DNA of 48,802 nt. Origin: an uncultured Erysipelotrichaceae bacterium (GTDB lineage Bacteria; Bacillota_I; Bacilli_A; RFN20; CAG-826). The DNA lies in the NCBI GenBank assembly GCA_902793515.1, contig CADBDO010000001.1:1-48802 (forward strand). Reading direction: 5' to 3'. Below are positions 9,002-17,846 of this stretch, piece after piece. The notes beneath the pieces are model-generated. The model had not been told where the DNA came from. It worked only from the letters and a program-made list of their open reading frames with translations, and made no database searches. A program made the position numbers and the translations under genes. Each line of letters opens with the position of its first letter. Within the stretch, counting starts at the first letter, position 1.

Positions 9002-10543
9002 GGTCTTTTCGCACAAAATATCTAAACTGCGCCTTCCCCTGAACTCATTTATCCTAAAGGCGCATAAAAGATCTACTTTGCTTTCTAAGTCAAAGGAATC
9101 CTCATTGATTCCGAATGAAAACAACCTTACATCAGGGGCAAGTTTAACGGATAAGTATCTGCCTTCTTTAATGTATGTGAACGTTTTTGGGTCTAAATCT
9201 TTTAGTAGAAATTTAGGAGATTCCCAGTTAAAACCAAACGGACCGAAAGTTTCGATTAATCGGTAACTTTGCATATTGCATTCGCTTAAAAGCAATGGAA
9301 TGCCGTTTTGTTTCTTTGGAGAGAGTTTATTCTTCAAGGCCGAGAAGAGCATATCCTTCTTAAAGGCTTCGAAATCTTTCTTGTTGATGCTGACCCCTGC
9401 CGCAAACGGATGACCTCCTTTGCTGAGCAAAGGAACACTAACATCATCCAATGCTTTAACGACATCAAAGCCTTCTTCGCTTCTTAAAGAGCCAACAAGA
9501 ACGTCTGGGTTCTTATTCATTTCTGAGAAAACGCAGACAGGCTTTCGATACATGGCCAAGAGTTTAGAGGCGAGTAGACCATTAAGACCTTCAGGCATAT
9601 CTGCCTTCACGATGATGGCGCTGTCGCTCTCATTGATCTCGATTGTTTCCTCTGCTTCTTTAGTGACTTCTTTTCTTCTTTCGTTCACGTCATTCAAATA
9701 GCGCGCGAGCGCGACTCTGTCCGTGTTGTCGTTGGCAAAGTAATGAAGGAGCCTATTGACCTCCGTTCCTTTTTCTAACCTACCCACCGCATTGATCTTT
9801 GGACAGATTTCCATTTGGAAGGTTGAGACGTCGAAGCGACGCTTATCTGTGAGCAAGGTCAAAACTTCTGGCGGCTCTTTGTTGATGATATCCAACATGA
9901 GTCTCACGAGTTCACGGTTATGGCCTTTGATTGGCATCATGTCGCTAATCGTCGAGATCGCGCCAAGGACGAGAAGGTAATTATCGACCTTTCCTAAAAG
10001 AGCGACGCTAAACAAGAACGAAAGATATCCAGCACTGATTGGGTATTCTCCATAGGAGAGGGTCTCAGGATGGATGACGATATCGCATTCCGGCTTCACG
10101 CCATCGAATTCATGATGATCTAGGATGACGACGTCGACGCCAAGCTCTTTGGCACATTTAAGGGCGTCATGGGCCGTAACGCCATTATCGCAAGTGAAGA
10201 TAAAGGAGAATCCTTTGGCGGCGATCTTCCTGACGTTCTCAACGGTCAATCCATAACCGTCGAGATATCTTGATGGGAGATAGCCACTGGCATCGATTCC
10301 GAATTCCTTGAAGGATCTAAGCAGAATCGAAGCGCTGCAAACGCCATCGGCGTCGTAATCGCCATATATAAGGACTTTCTCGTGAGAGTCACGGGCTTTA
10401 ACCAAACGCTCAATAGCCTTTTTGACAATCGGATGATCGCCAATCAAAGGGATTGAACGAAAAGAAGGAGGAAGTATGAGTCTCTCATACTCCTCCCTCG
10501 AAAGACTGTAGTAATTGAGCAAACGCTCGAGCAAGCCTTCCAT
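8996..10543 (-). CDS. recJ: Single-stranded-DNA exonuclease RecJ, short form
   Basis: RecJ is a 5'-3' ssDNA exonuclease of the DHH superfamily used in recombination and repair. DHH motifs are clear: YGDYDADGVCSASIL near residue 60, TCDNGVTAHDAL near 115, ILDHHEFDG near 140, and the DHHA1 motif GGHPFAAGVS near 370. It has 515 residues, much shorter than the roughly 780 of Bacillus RecJ, so the extra C-terminal domain of Firmicutes is missing. Its ATG overlaps the secDF stop by one base (TAATG). Position between secDF and rel matches Bacillus minus apt. Confidence 0.93.
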   Translation of the reverse strand: MEGLLERLLNYYSLSREEYERLILPPSFRSIPLIGDHPIVKKAIERLVKARDSHEKVLIYGDYDADGVCSASILLRSFKEFGIDASGYLPSRYLDGYGLTVENVRKIAAKGFSFIFTCDNGVTAHDALKCAKELGVDVVILDHHEFDGVKPECDIVIHPETLSYGEYPISAGYLSFLFSVALLGKVDNYLLVLGAISTISDMMPIKGHNRELVRLMLDIINKEPPEVLTLLTDKRRFDVSTFQMEICPKINAVGRLEKGTEVNRLLHYFANDNTDRVALARYLNDVNERRKEVTKEAEETIEINESDSAIIVKADMPEGLNGLLASKLLAMYRKPVCVFSEMNKNPDVLVGSLRSEEGFDVVKALDDVSVPLLSKGGHPFAAGVSINKKDFEAFKKDMLFSALKNKLSPKKQNGIPLLLSECNMQSYRLIETFGPFGFNWESPKFLLKDLDPKTFTYIKEGRYLSVKLAPDVRLFSFGINEDSFDLESKVDLLCAFRINEFRGRRSLDILCEKTF

Positions 10544-13281
10544 TAATCGTTGATGCCGATGAAGATGGCCTCTTCTGGTTCGCTGCCTTTGCGGCGGTTA
10601 TTCTTTTCGTTGGCGCGTCTTTCTTCCTGCGCTTTCTTGCGGCTAGCAGCAACGGAATCGCTAGCTCTCTTGATATAGACGCTAAGGAATTTGCTCGCTG
10701 GAACAAGGGTGAAGAGTGTCGCGGAGACCGCGAAGGCTAAGCCAAGGAGCGCACCGACGAAGATGACGGCGTATTCACGTGGTCCGACGACGGCAAGAGC
10801 TAAGCAAAGCGCAGCCATGATCGAGGAGAACACTATGATTTCAACAGCTTCTTCAGCATTCGCTTTGACAAGACAGTTGTTCTTGAACTCAAGGGCGCTC
10901 TTATCACGCTCACGGGAATCTTTGACGATTTCCTTCGCTCTGTTAAGAGTGAAGAGAGCGACGTATAAGGCGGCTAAGGCAGCCAAGGCGGCTCCGATGG
11001 AGGCAAGCGGGGTGACCGGAAGCCTGGTGAGCGCGAAGAATCCAACGGTCAAGACGCTTGAGCCAAGCGAGATGACGGAGGAAACGAAGGCACGGGCAAG
11101 ACCGAATCTGAAGATAAGGTAGACAAAGGCGATTGCAACACCAATGCCAATTCCAAGGTAGACGGTTCCAAGGTTTGGAGTGCCAGCCTGATAGAAGACG
11201 GTGTTGGCGCTAGCGTAAACGCTATTGTCGGCGGTGAAGGTATCAACGGCTTCTTTAACGGCCTGGTTGAGGCTGTTGAAGGTGGTTCCGTTAACGGTGA
11301 AGGTCTTAGAAGAGTCCTTCTCATCGAAGTAAACGCTGAGAGGGATTTCGAAATTGTAAACGGTGTAAGTGATCTCATCCTCGTTGAGATAGACCGATCT
11401 GGTCTCGAGGGTGATGTCTTCTTCGGCGGTGAGTTTTCCGATGCTCTCGTTATTGTATTCGATAAGAGAGAGGAAGTCGTCCATGACCTGCTGTTTGTCA
11501 GCGAGCTTCTTGGTGGAGAAGGATTCGCTGTTGATCCAGTATTCGACGTTGATCGAGGTTGTGTTGTCGTAGGCACCGCTGTAGTTGAAGGCACCGATGG
11601 TCGCACTCATGATGGAGACACCGGCGATAGCGGCGACAAGAAGAGCAAGAGCGCCGATCATGAATGGCTTCTTGTGCTTCTCAAAATCTTTGTTGGCGAG
11701 AGCGCCATAGTAAGACTGCTTCTCATCTTTTAAGGCATTTGGAACCTTGGCTGGGTCAACACCAAAGAAGGCTTTGAGATGCTTTTCGCTGTCTTGGTCG
11801 TTAGCAAGTAACCAGCCTTCGATGCGAAGAAGGATAAGGTTAAGGACTAAGCCAAAGGCGGCAGTTAAGGTAAGGGCAAGACCAAGATTTCCGATGGTTG
11901 AATGGACGAAGCCATAGAGGCAGACGCCGATAACGATGGAAATGATGGAGATATCAAGAGTTGGCCAGAGGGCTTTCTTGGAAGCTTCCTGGTGGGCTTT
12001 CTTGAGGGTGCGTCCTTCATATAGCTGCTGTTTGACTTTGTGGAAGTAATAGATTCCGCCAAAAGCAGTGACGATCGCGCCAAGACCGAAACCGGCAAGG
12101 GCGCCGATACCGAACTGAGCGCTGAAGTAAGCAAATAAGAGGATAGCGCCTTCAACCGCAACAGCAGCATTGCCAAGGATGGCAACGGCACCGAGGCGAT
12201 AGAAGACAGAGATGATGACGATTCCGATGACCAAGGCGACAAGGGAAGCGATGGCGCTTGGACCGAAGTTGATGGCGAGATGCCAATCACCTGCGCTGGT
12301 GAGTGGGTCAACGCCTGCGGTCACGACGCTCGAATAAGCGAAGGTGACATCGTAGTTGTATTCTTTGGCGTTAAGGATATCGCGGTAGAACTTAGCGGCT
12401 TTGTAAGCAGCGTTAGCTTTGCTTGGATCGTAGCTGCCATCTTTGATAGCGGCGCTAGATGGGATGAGCTGAAGCTTCTTGTAGTTGTTGTCAGAATCGG
12501 CGGTATCGACATACCAAGCATTGGTGGCATCTTCACCGAAGAGAAGACGGGAAGCCATGTTTGGAGTGTAGTCTTCGGTGCCTTTGTTCTGAACGGCAGC
12601 GTAGCTATCGGCCTCTTGTTTGTGGTGCCAGAGGACTAAGAGGCAGGACTTACCTGGGGTGGTAACGTTGCCTTCGTCATCTTTTTCCTCTTGGACGGTA
12701 TGCTCGGTGCAGAACTTGATGAGCTCATTGAGCTTTCCGTTCTCACCCTGGAAGGTTTCTTTGATCGGAACGGTGACGACTGGGACGGTATTGACGTAAG
12801 TGATCTCAGCGTTGGTTCCTTCTTCGAATAAGCCGTTGTCAGCGAAATCGACGCTGTTTGGAGCTTCGGTCATGGCGTCTTCGTCGGTGGTGCCGGCTTC
12901 GACGGTGACGTGCTGTCCACTATAGGCTAAATAAGTCTGAAGATAGTTATACTCGACTTCGTCGCTGCCTTGGGTACGGACAGAAACCTTGATGGTGCTG
13001 TAACCTTCTTTGGCAACGGTCGCGTTGATATCCCAGAACTCGAGACGATCCTCGATTTCCTTGGCGACTTCGTTGACAGCGTAGTAGTTATCATCTTCGA
13101 CATAGGTGTCGGTGCTGACACCTTCGTAGGTACTACCCTTGTCTGAAATACGGAAATATAAATCCTTGCCGCTTCCATAGGAAACGTCAGTATCCATTTT
13201 GCTCAAAGACGAGGTGATGGTCGCACCAACACCAAGGAGCAAAGAGGCGCCAAGGAACAAATAGGCTAATGTTCTCCGCAT
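10543..13281 (-). CDS. secDF: Protein translocase subunit SecDF (fused)
   Basis: A 912-residue fusion of SecD and SecF, which use proton motive force to help SecYEG export proteins. The first membrane segment is at residues 5-22. A large external domain of about 320 residues follows, then a SecD five-helix bundle (GLGAIVTAFGGIYYFHKVK region), a second external loop and the SecF bundle (VAIAFVYLIFRFGLARAF region). The usual D1 motif GLDLQGG is degenerate (VSYGSGKDLYF). Start chosen at ATG 13281, which has TTGGAGG 6 nt upstream; the 10 earlier codons lack support. It is coupled to recJ by a TAATG overlap. The 115 bp before it holds a weak promoter (TTGTGC, 18 nt, TAGACT) and little else. Confidence 0.93.
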   Translation of the reverse strand: MRRTLAYLFLGASLLLGVGATITSSLSKMDTDVSYGSGKDLYFRISDKGSTYEGVSTDTYVEDDNYYAVNEVAKEIEDRLEFWDINATVAKEGYSTIKVSVRTQGSDEVEYNYLQTYLAYSGQHVTVEAGTTDEDAMTEAPNSVDFADNGLFEEGTNAEITYVNTVPVVTVPIKETFQGENGKLNELIKFCTEHTVQEEKDDEGNVTTPGKSCLLVLWHHKQEADSYAAVQNKGTEDYTPNMASRLLFGEDATNAWYVDTADSDNNYKKLQLIPSSAAIKDGSYDPSKANAAYKAAKFYRDILNAKEYNYDVTFAYSSVVTAGVDPLTSAGDWHLAINFGPSAIASLVALVIGIVIISVFYRLGAVAILGNAAVAVEGAILLFAYFSAQFGIGALAGFGLGAIVTAFGGIYYFHKVKQQLYEGRTLKKAHQEASKKALWPTLDISIISIVIGVCLYGFVHSTIGNLGLALTLTAAFGLVLNLILLRIEGWLLANDQDSEKHLKAFFGVDPAKVPNALKDEKQSYYGALANKDFEKHKKPFMIGALALLVAAIAGVSIMSATIGAFNYSGAYDNTTSINVEYWINSESFSTKKLADKQQVMDDFLSLIEYNNESIGKLTAEEDITLETRSVYLNEDEITYTVYNFEIPLSVYFDEKDSSKTFTVNGTTFNSLNQAVKEAVDTFTADNSVYASANTVFYQAGTPNLGTVYLGIGIGVAIAFVYLIFRFGLARAFVSSVISLGSSVLTVGFFALTRLPVTPLASIGAALAALAALYVALFTLNRAKEIVKDSRERDKSALEFKNNCLVKANAEEAVEIIVFSSIMAALCLALAVVGPREYAVIFVGALLGLAFAVSATLFTLVPASKFLSVYIKRASDSVAASRKKAQEERRANEKNNRRKGSEPEEAIFIGIND

Positions 13282-13396
13282 AATAATCCTCCAACCAATT
13301 GCACTGCACAAAAAATGTGTTTAGCAAGCGTTTATAAGTCTACCCCATACGCGAGCGTACGCACAAGAGAAAAAGACACTTTTAGGCCAAATAGCG

Positions 13397-14425
13397 TTAA
13401 AAGAGTGACCAATCATGGGTAATTTTCAGGTGATCGTAGGCCTTGGCGGTCGCTTCGCGGCCGCGAGGTGTTCTATTGATGAGGCCAATCATCAAAAGAT
13501 ATGGCTCATAAACGTCTTCCAAATTAGTGACTTCTTCGCCGATCGATGAGGCGATGCTCTCTAAGCCAACCGGGCCTCCATTGAAACGCTCAATGATGGC
13601 TTTGAGATACTTGATGTCGACATCGTCGAGACCAAGGTCGTCGATCTTGAGAGCCTCAAGCGCTCTGTTAGCGAGATCGACATCGATTCTGTTAAGACCT
13701 TCAAAAGAGGCGAAGTCACGGACTCTCTTGAAGATACGGTTTGCGATACGTGGAGTTCCGCGGCTTCTTTTGGCCAAGAGCTCCACTGCTTTTTTATCGA
13801 TCGGCATTCCGAGAACCTTTGCGGTTCTTTCGATGATTTTGCCAATCTCTTCTTCATTATAGAAATCAATCTTTGCGCTGATTCCGAATCTGGCGCGGAG
13901 AGGTGAGGACAAATCGCCGGCGCGTGTGGTTGCGCCTACAAGCGTGAACGGAGGCAAAGCCATGTTGAGGGACTTCGCGGCGCCGTCTCTGTTGATCATG
14001 ATGGAAAGCTGGAAATCTTCCATCGCACCATAAAGGACTTCTTCGACTTGCCTTGGAAGCCTATGGATCTCATCGATGAAAAGAATATCGCCTGGCTCAA
14101 GGTCGCATAAAATGGCGGCTAAATCTCCGCTTTTCTCAACCGATGGGCCATTGACGACACGGATGTTGCCACCCATTTCGTTGGCAATGACATAAGCCAA
14201 GGTGGTTTTGCCTAAGCCTGGCGGGCCATAAAGCAAAACGTGGTCGAGGCATTCTTCTCTTTTCTTCGCAGCGCCGATAAAGACGCTGAGGTTTTTTTTG
14301 AGGGCGTCCTGACCAACGTATTCTTTGAGGTCCTTTGGACGCAAAGTGATGTCGGTCGCGTTGTCGCCGCTTTCTCTTCTTGCGTCAAGAAGGCGCTCGG
14401 ATTCTTGCTTTTCGCTCTTTCTCAT
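13397..14425 (-). CDS. ruvB: Holliday junction branch migration ATPase RuvB
   Basis: A 342-residue AAA+ motor that drives Holliday junction branch migration with RuvA. The opening LRPKDLKEYVGQDALKKNL is typical. Walker A is YGPPGLGKTTLAYVIANEMG (near 66), Walker B is ILFIDEIHRL (near 115), sensor 1 is GATTRAGDLSSPLRARFG, and the winged-helix C-terminus ends RTPRGREATAKAYDHL. The start is 2 nt after the ruvA stop, so the pair is co-translated. Confidence 0.98.
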   Translation of the reverse strand: MRKSEKQESERLLDARRESGDNATDITLRPKDLKEYVGQDALKKNLSVFIGAAKKREECLDHVLLYGPPGLGKTTLAYVIANEMGGNIRVVNGPSVEKSGDLAAILCDLEPGDILFIDEIHRLPRQVEEVLYGAMEDFQLSIMINRDGAAKSLNMALPPFTLVGATTRAGDLSSPLRARFGISAKIDFYNEEEIGKIIERTAKVLGMPIDKKAVELLAKRSRGTPRIANRIFKRVRDFASFEGLNRIDVDLANRALEALKIDDLGLDDVDIKYLKAIIERFNGGPVGLESIASSIGEEVTNLEDVYEPYLLMIGLINRTPRGREATAKAYDHLKITHDWSLF

Positions 14426-14427
14426 AA

Positions 14428-14991
14428 TTATTTGAGTTTCTTGAGGGCTTTGCGGAGGACCTCTTCGTTAGAGAGTCCTGGCTCATTGATCGAGGCAAGC
14501 GCATCGTCGATGGCTTTGACTTTGAAACCAAGGGCTTTGAGTCCTTCCCTCACTTCATCATATTGATTTGGATTGGCTTTGGAACCACCGCCCATATCGG
14601 CGAGCCTGCCTTTGAGATCAAGGATGATCTGGGCTGCGGCTTTTGGTCCTATTCCAGGGAGTTTTTTAAGGAATGTAGTGTTGTTGGCGGCGATGGCTTT
14701 CATGAGGTCATTAGGGTTGGTCGCGCCTGAAGCAACGATCGCGGTCTTAGGTCCGATGCCTTTGACTTCGATAAGGGATTCGAAAGCCTCTTTCTCTAAT
14801 TTGTCTTTGAACCCGACGAGGTAATGATCGTTCTCATTGAAGACCTCGTGGACATAAACGGTCGCTTCCTCTTCGTAAGCAAAATCAGAGGTACGGGCAA
14901 CCAAAAGCTCGTAGGCGATGCCGCTAGGCAAAGCGATGGCGACGCTTTCTTTGTCGATATTGACGATTTTTCCAGTGAATGAGTAATACAT
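14428..14991 (-). CDS. ruvA: Holliday junction DNA-binding protein RuvA
   Basis: A 187-residue protein that binds four-way junctions and loads RuvB. Domain I is an OB-fold (MYYSFTGKIVNIDKESVAIA), domain II has two helix-hairpin-helix motifs (LIEVKGIGPKTAI and LPGIGPKAAAQIILDLKGRL), and domain III is the small RuvB-contacting helix bundle (VREGLKALGF...NEEVLRKALKKLK). The ATG follows the stop of a 31-aa membrane ORF by 2 nt, so the three are one operon. Confidence 0.98.
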   Translation of the reverse strand: MYYSFTGKIVNIDKESVAIALPSGIAYELLVARTSDFAYEEEATVYVHEVFNENDHYLVGFKDKLEKEAFESLIEVKGIGPKTAIVASGATNPNDLMKAIAANNTTFLKKLPGIGPKAAAQIILDLKGRLADMGGGSKANPNQYDEVREGLKALGFKVKAIDDALASINEPGLSNEEVLRKALKKLK

Positions 14992-14993
14992 TT

Positions 14994-15089
14994 CTAGTGG
15001 TAAATTGCGATGAATAGTAAGAAAAGGAGAAAGCAGACAGCGACCGCCACTAAAGCGAGTATCGGAATCAGCAATTTATTTTCTTTCAT
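14994..15089 (-). CDS. Small membrane peptide, 31 aa, upstream of ruvA
   Basis: This ORF has 31 codons: MKENKLLIPILA followed by a continuous hydrophobic run to residue 28 and ending YH. It is a single predicted transmembrane helix with a lysine-bearing N-terminus. The stop codon lies 2 nt before the ruvA ATG. The ATG has TATAAT exactly 6 nt upstream, so this is the first gene of the ruvAB transcript and may be leaderless. I do not recognise the family. It could be a leader peptide that couples or controls ruvA translation, or a genuine membrane peptide. Confidence 0.6.
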   Translation of the reverse strand: MKENKLLIPILALVAVAVCFLLFLLFIAIYH

Positions 15090-15095
15090 CGATTA

Positions 15096-15101
15096 ATTAT
15101 A
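15096..15101 (-). promoter_or_regulatory. -10 element TATAAT of the 31-aa ORF/ruvAB operon
   Basis: A perfect TATAAT lies 6 nt before the ATG at 15089. No Shine-Dalgarno site is present. The -35 (TATCAA, 17 nt) is weak and falls inside an 18-bp palindrome. Confidence 0.55.
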
Positions 15102-15115
15102 CAGGAAATTCGTGT

Positions 15116-15133
15116 GACTTGATATATCAAGTC
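15116..15133. promoter_or_regulatory. Perfect 18-bp palindrome GACTTGATATATCAAGTC
   Basis: The sequence equals its own reverse complement over 18 bp. It covers the obgE stop codon (TGA at 15129-15127) and the -35 region of the ruvAB promoter. No T-run follows, so an operator is more likely than a terminator, but an RNA hairpin at the end of obgE is possible. Confidence 0.45.
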
Positions 15134-16401
15134 GTGTAATCGAAGACGAAATCGTTGATCTGGACTTTATCGCCATCCTGAGCGCCGACTTCCTCGAGTC
15201 TTTGCTCGATGCCAATGTTATCAAGATAACGGATAAGGCGGACGATGCCTTCGTCGGTTGTCGTATTGATGAGGGCGGCGTCGCGTTCGACTTTCTCGCC
15301 TTTGATGATCCAGCCGTTTTCGCCATGGAGGATCTGATAATCGGATTTTCCTTCGATCTCACGGGCATCATAGACCTTCATCTTGGTGGTCTCGTTGACG
15401 CCTTTGATTGGGAATTCCGGAGTGGCTTCGATGAGTTCGATGGCTTTCTTAAGAAGCTTATCGACGCCTTCATGGGTAAGGCTTGATAAAGCGATGGATT
15501 CGAATCCGAGTTTCTTGTCGAATTCTTTCTTGAGGTCTTCCGCCCCTTCCATATCCATCATGGAAGCGACGACGATCTGAGGGCGCTGTTCTAAGAAAGC
15601 GTTGTAGGCTTTGAGCTCTTCGTTGATGGCAAGGTAATCCTGATATGGATCTCTTTCGCCGGACATGGAAACGAGATGGATGAGAATCCTTGTTCTTTCG
15701 ATGTGGCGTAAGAATTGGATGCCTAAACCCTTGCCTTCGTGAGCGCCTTTGATAAGGCCAGGCATATCGGCAAGGACGAAGCTTCTGCCATCTTTGAGGT
15801 AGCAAACACCAAGGTTTGGAACCAAGGTGGTGAATGGATAATCCGCTGTTGGAACGTTGGCTTTGCTGACGACGTTGAGGAAAGTCGATTTGCCAACGCT
15901 TGGGAAACCGATCAAACCGGCATCGGCCAAAAGCTTCAGTTCGAGGATGAGTCTCTTCTTTTCGCCTGGGTGTCCGTTTTCGGCGATACGTGGGATTCTA
16001 TGACGGGATGATTTGAAGCAAGCGTTGCCTCTTCCGCCACGTCCGCCTTTGGCGACAAGGACCTTCTGACCCTCTTCTTTGATATCAGCCAAAACACGTC
16101 CGGTGGACTCTTCGGTGACGATGGTGCCGACTGGGACCTCAATGGTGATGTCCTCAGCGTTATGGCCATACCTCATCGTCTTCATTCCTTTTTCACCGTC
16201 TTGAGCGATGAACGTTCTGGAATGACGGAAATTGTAAAGGTTGTTTAAGTTAGCTTTCCCAAGGAAATAGATGGAGCCACCACGGCCGCCATTGCCTCCG
16301 TCTGGGCCACCTTTTGCGGTGTTTTTGTCACGAAGAAAAGAGATGCAGCCATCGCCGCCTTTTCCGCTTCTGACTTCGATTACGCAACGGTCGATAAGCA
16401 T
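15127..16401 (-). CDS. obgE: GTPase Obg
   Basis: A 424-residue ribosome-associated GTPase active in 50S maturation and stress response. The glycine-rich Obg domain is at residues 1-157 (VRSGKGGDGCISFLRD, KGGPDGGNGGRGG). The G domain has G1 GFPSVGKSTFLNVV, G3 DMPGLIKGAHEGKGLG and a G4-like ASMMDMEGAEDLKK in which the usual NKxD is changed (NKMD in many homologues). An OCT domain closes the protein and ends FVFDYTT. It starts 1 nt after the GT2 gene stop. rplU-rpmA lie just upstream, as in Bacillus. Confidence 0.96.
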   Translation of the reverse strand: MLIDRCVIEVRSGKGGDGCISFLRDKNTAKGGPDGGNGGRGGSIYFLGKANLNNLYNFRHSRTFIAQDGEKGMKTMRYGHNAEDITIEVPVGTIVTEESTGRVLADIKEEGQKVLVAKGGRGGRGNACFKSSRHRIPRIAENGHPGEKKRLILELKLLADAGLIGFPSVGKSTFLNVVSKANVPTADYPFTTLVPNLGVCYLKDGRSFVLADMPGLIKGAHEGKGLGIQFLRHIERTRILIHLVSMSGERDPYQDYLAINEELKAYNAFLEQRPQIVVASMMDMEGAEDLKKEFDKKLGFESIALSSLTHEGVDKLLKKAIELIEATPEFPIKGVNETTKMKVYDAREIEGKSDYQILHGENGWIIKGEKVERDAALINTTTDEGIVRLIRYLDNIGIEQRLEEVGAQDGDKVQINDFVFDYTT

Positions 16402-16402
16402 A

Positions 16403-17164
16403 TTAGGCCTCTTTTCTCTTTAAAGATTCCTTTTCCTCTTCGGAAAGGATGTAGTTCTTCTTATTCTTTTTGATGCGTTTCATGTCACCGATGAAGTTCA
16501 TCGATGTTTTGGCGGCTTTCTCAATCGTCGATTTCTCGCCATCGTTCCATTCACAAGGAACTTCCTGAATGTCGAAACCATTCAAATGGCAGAAATAGAG
16601 ATATTCGACATCGAAGGCAAAGCCATCGATGATCTGGTGTTTCGCTAAAGCCTTCGCGAGATCTTTCCTGAAGAGCTTGAAACCGCACTGGGTCTCGGAG
16701 TAGCCAAGGTGGAAACGCATTCTGATAAGGATGCGGCTGACCCAGCTGACAAAGCGTCTCTTAAGGGTCTGTTTGACAAGGATCTTCGCGCCTTTGCAAC
16801 GTCTAGAAGCGATGAATCCATCGTGCTTTTCGATGACAGGAAGGATTCTTTCCATGATATGGAGGTCGGTCGCGAAATCGGCGTCCATGAACATGACGTA
16901 ATCGCCATCGGCCTCAAGGAAGCCGTGTTTGACGTTGTGGCCTTTGCCGAGTTTGTCTTCGTAAGGAAGAACCTTCACATGGTGATCGAATTTGGTGATC
17001 CAAACCTCAGCGAGGCTGATGTTCTTCTCGTCACTCCCATCGATGACAACCAAAAACTCGTAATCGATGCCTAAGGAATCGAAGTACGGGACGCCTACTT
17101 TCTGAATGTTTGAGAAACAGGTTTCAGATTGGTTTTTGCATGGGATGACGATACTGAGTTTCAT
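16403..17164 (-). CDS. Family 2 glycosyltransferase, dolichyl-phosphate sugar synthase type
   Basis: A 253-residue GT2 enzyme: LSIVIPCKNQ at the N-terminus, VVIDGSDEKN, then FMDADFATDL with the metal-binding DxD, and the QCGFKLFRKDLAK and DGFAFDVEYLY motifs typical of the dolichyl-phosphate glucosyl/mannosyl synthase branch. It likely transfers a sugar from a nucleotide donor to a polyprenyl phosphate at the inner membrane face; the sugar cannot be read from sequence. The C-terminus is lysine-rich without membrane segments. The TATAAT 9 nt before its ATG makes it the first gene of a GT2-obgE unit. Its lipid-linked product could feed the GT-C enzyme at 45.4-46.9 kb (inference). Confidence 0.85.
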   Translation of the reverse strand: MKLSIVIPCKNQSETCFSNIQKVGVPYFDSLGIDYEFLVVIDGSDEKNISLAEVWITKFDHHVKVLPYEDKLGKGHNVKHGFLEADGDYVMFMDADFATDLHIMERILPVIEKHDGFIASRRCKGAKILVKQTLKRRFVSWVSRILIRMRFHLGYSETQCGFKLFRKDLAKALAKHQIIDGFAFDVEYLYFCHLNGFDIQEVPCEWNDGEKSTIEKAAKTSMNFIGDMKRIKKNKKNYILSEEEKESLKRKEA

Positions 17165-17173
17165 TGTTTTACT

Positions 17174-17179
17174 ATTATA
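17174..17179 (-). promoter_or_regulatory. -10 element TATAAT of the GT2-obgE unit
   Basis: A perfect TATAAT lies 9 nt before the ATG at 17164, without a Shine-Dalgarno site. TTTCAA at a 17-nt spacer is a weak -35, just past the rpmA terminator. Confidence 0.5.
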
Positions 17180-17201
17180 CGATTTTTTTGTTTTATTGAA
17201 A

Positions 17202-17230
17202 CAAAAACGGGCCTTATGGAAAGACCCGTT
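17202..17230 (-). terminator. Rho-independent terminator after rpmA
   Basis: AACGGGTCTT and AAGGCCCGTT form a 10-bp stem with one G-U pair and loop TCCAT, followed by TTTTT on the minus strand. Confidence 0.85.
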
Positions 17231-17250
17231 AAAGTTCAGTGTTTGCCGAA

Positions 17251-17532
17251 TTAGTTGGCGTAGACGGAAACTCTCTTTCCCTTCTTGCCGACGCGTTCGA
17301 ACTTAACGGTGCCATCGATAAGGGCATAGATGGTGTCGTCGCCACCTTTGGCGGTGTTGATGCCAGGATGGATACGGGTTCCTCTTTGTCTATAGATGAT
17401 ATTGCCAGCAAGAACCTGCTGACCGTCACCGACCTTAGCGCCAAGTCTTCTGCCAGCGGAATCACGGCCGTTCTTGGTGCTCGAAACGCCTTTCTTGGAG
17501 GCGAATAATTGGAGATCAATGATGAATTTCAT
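17251..17532 (-). CDS. rpmA: 50S ribosomal protein L27 with Prp-cleaved leader
   Basis: A 93-residue L27. Mature L27 reaches the peptidyl-transferase centre with its N-terminus. It begins MKFIIDLQLFASKKGVSSTK; the LQLFA-SKKG junction is the Firmicutes site where Prp removes the leader. The core GRDSAGRRLGAKVGDGQQV and RQRGTRIHPG are conserved. The ATG overlaps the prp stop (ATGA). Confidence 0.98.
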   Translation of the reverse strand: MKFIIDLQLFASKKGVSSTKNGRDSAGRRLGAKVGDGQQVLAGNIIYRQRGTRIHPGINTAKGGDDTIYALIDGTVKFERVGKKGKRVSVYAN

Positions 17533-17846
17533 TCTTCCTTCTTCCTTTCTAGAGTCACGTGCTTCGGATAAGAAGCTGCGACATCTTTAATCTGGGACTC
17601 GATCGTTTCGTTCACGATCTGGTCGTGGATGCTTTGCTTGCCTTTGACAAGTAGCTCCACATTGCCTTCCTCTACTTTCGCCTCATAGATTGATGGGTCA
17701 TCGGTGTAGGCGTTGAGGCCTCCGACGACGATCGCACTGATGGCGGCACAGACTAAGTCCTCGCCATAGGGCGCGCTATTCGCGTGTCCTTTGACGGTTA
17801 AGGATTTGAGGTCTTTGTCACGATAGACGAACGTAGCTTTTATCAT
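17529..17846 (-). CDS. prp: Ribosomal-processing cysteine protease Prp (YsxB)
   Basis: A 105-residue protease that removes the N-terminal extension of L27, essential where that extension exists. The catalytic pair is visible: His in VKGHANSAPYGEDLVCAAIS near residue 20 and Cys at the VCAA segment near 33. It sits between rplU and rpmA as in other Firmicutes, sharing TAATG with rplU and ATGA with rpmA. Confidence 0.95.
   Translation of the reverse strand: MIKATFVYRDKDLKSLTVKGHANSAPYGEDLVCAAISAIVVGGLNAYTDDPSIYEAKVEEGNVELLVKGKQSIHDQIVNETIESQIKDVAASYPKHVTLERKKEE

Noticed and set aside
11049..11606. 185-codon frame inside secDF
   Set aside because: Ser/Pro/Thr-rich shadow of the SecDF frame on the same strand; no own start signal.
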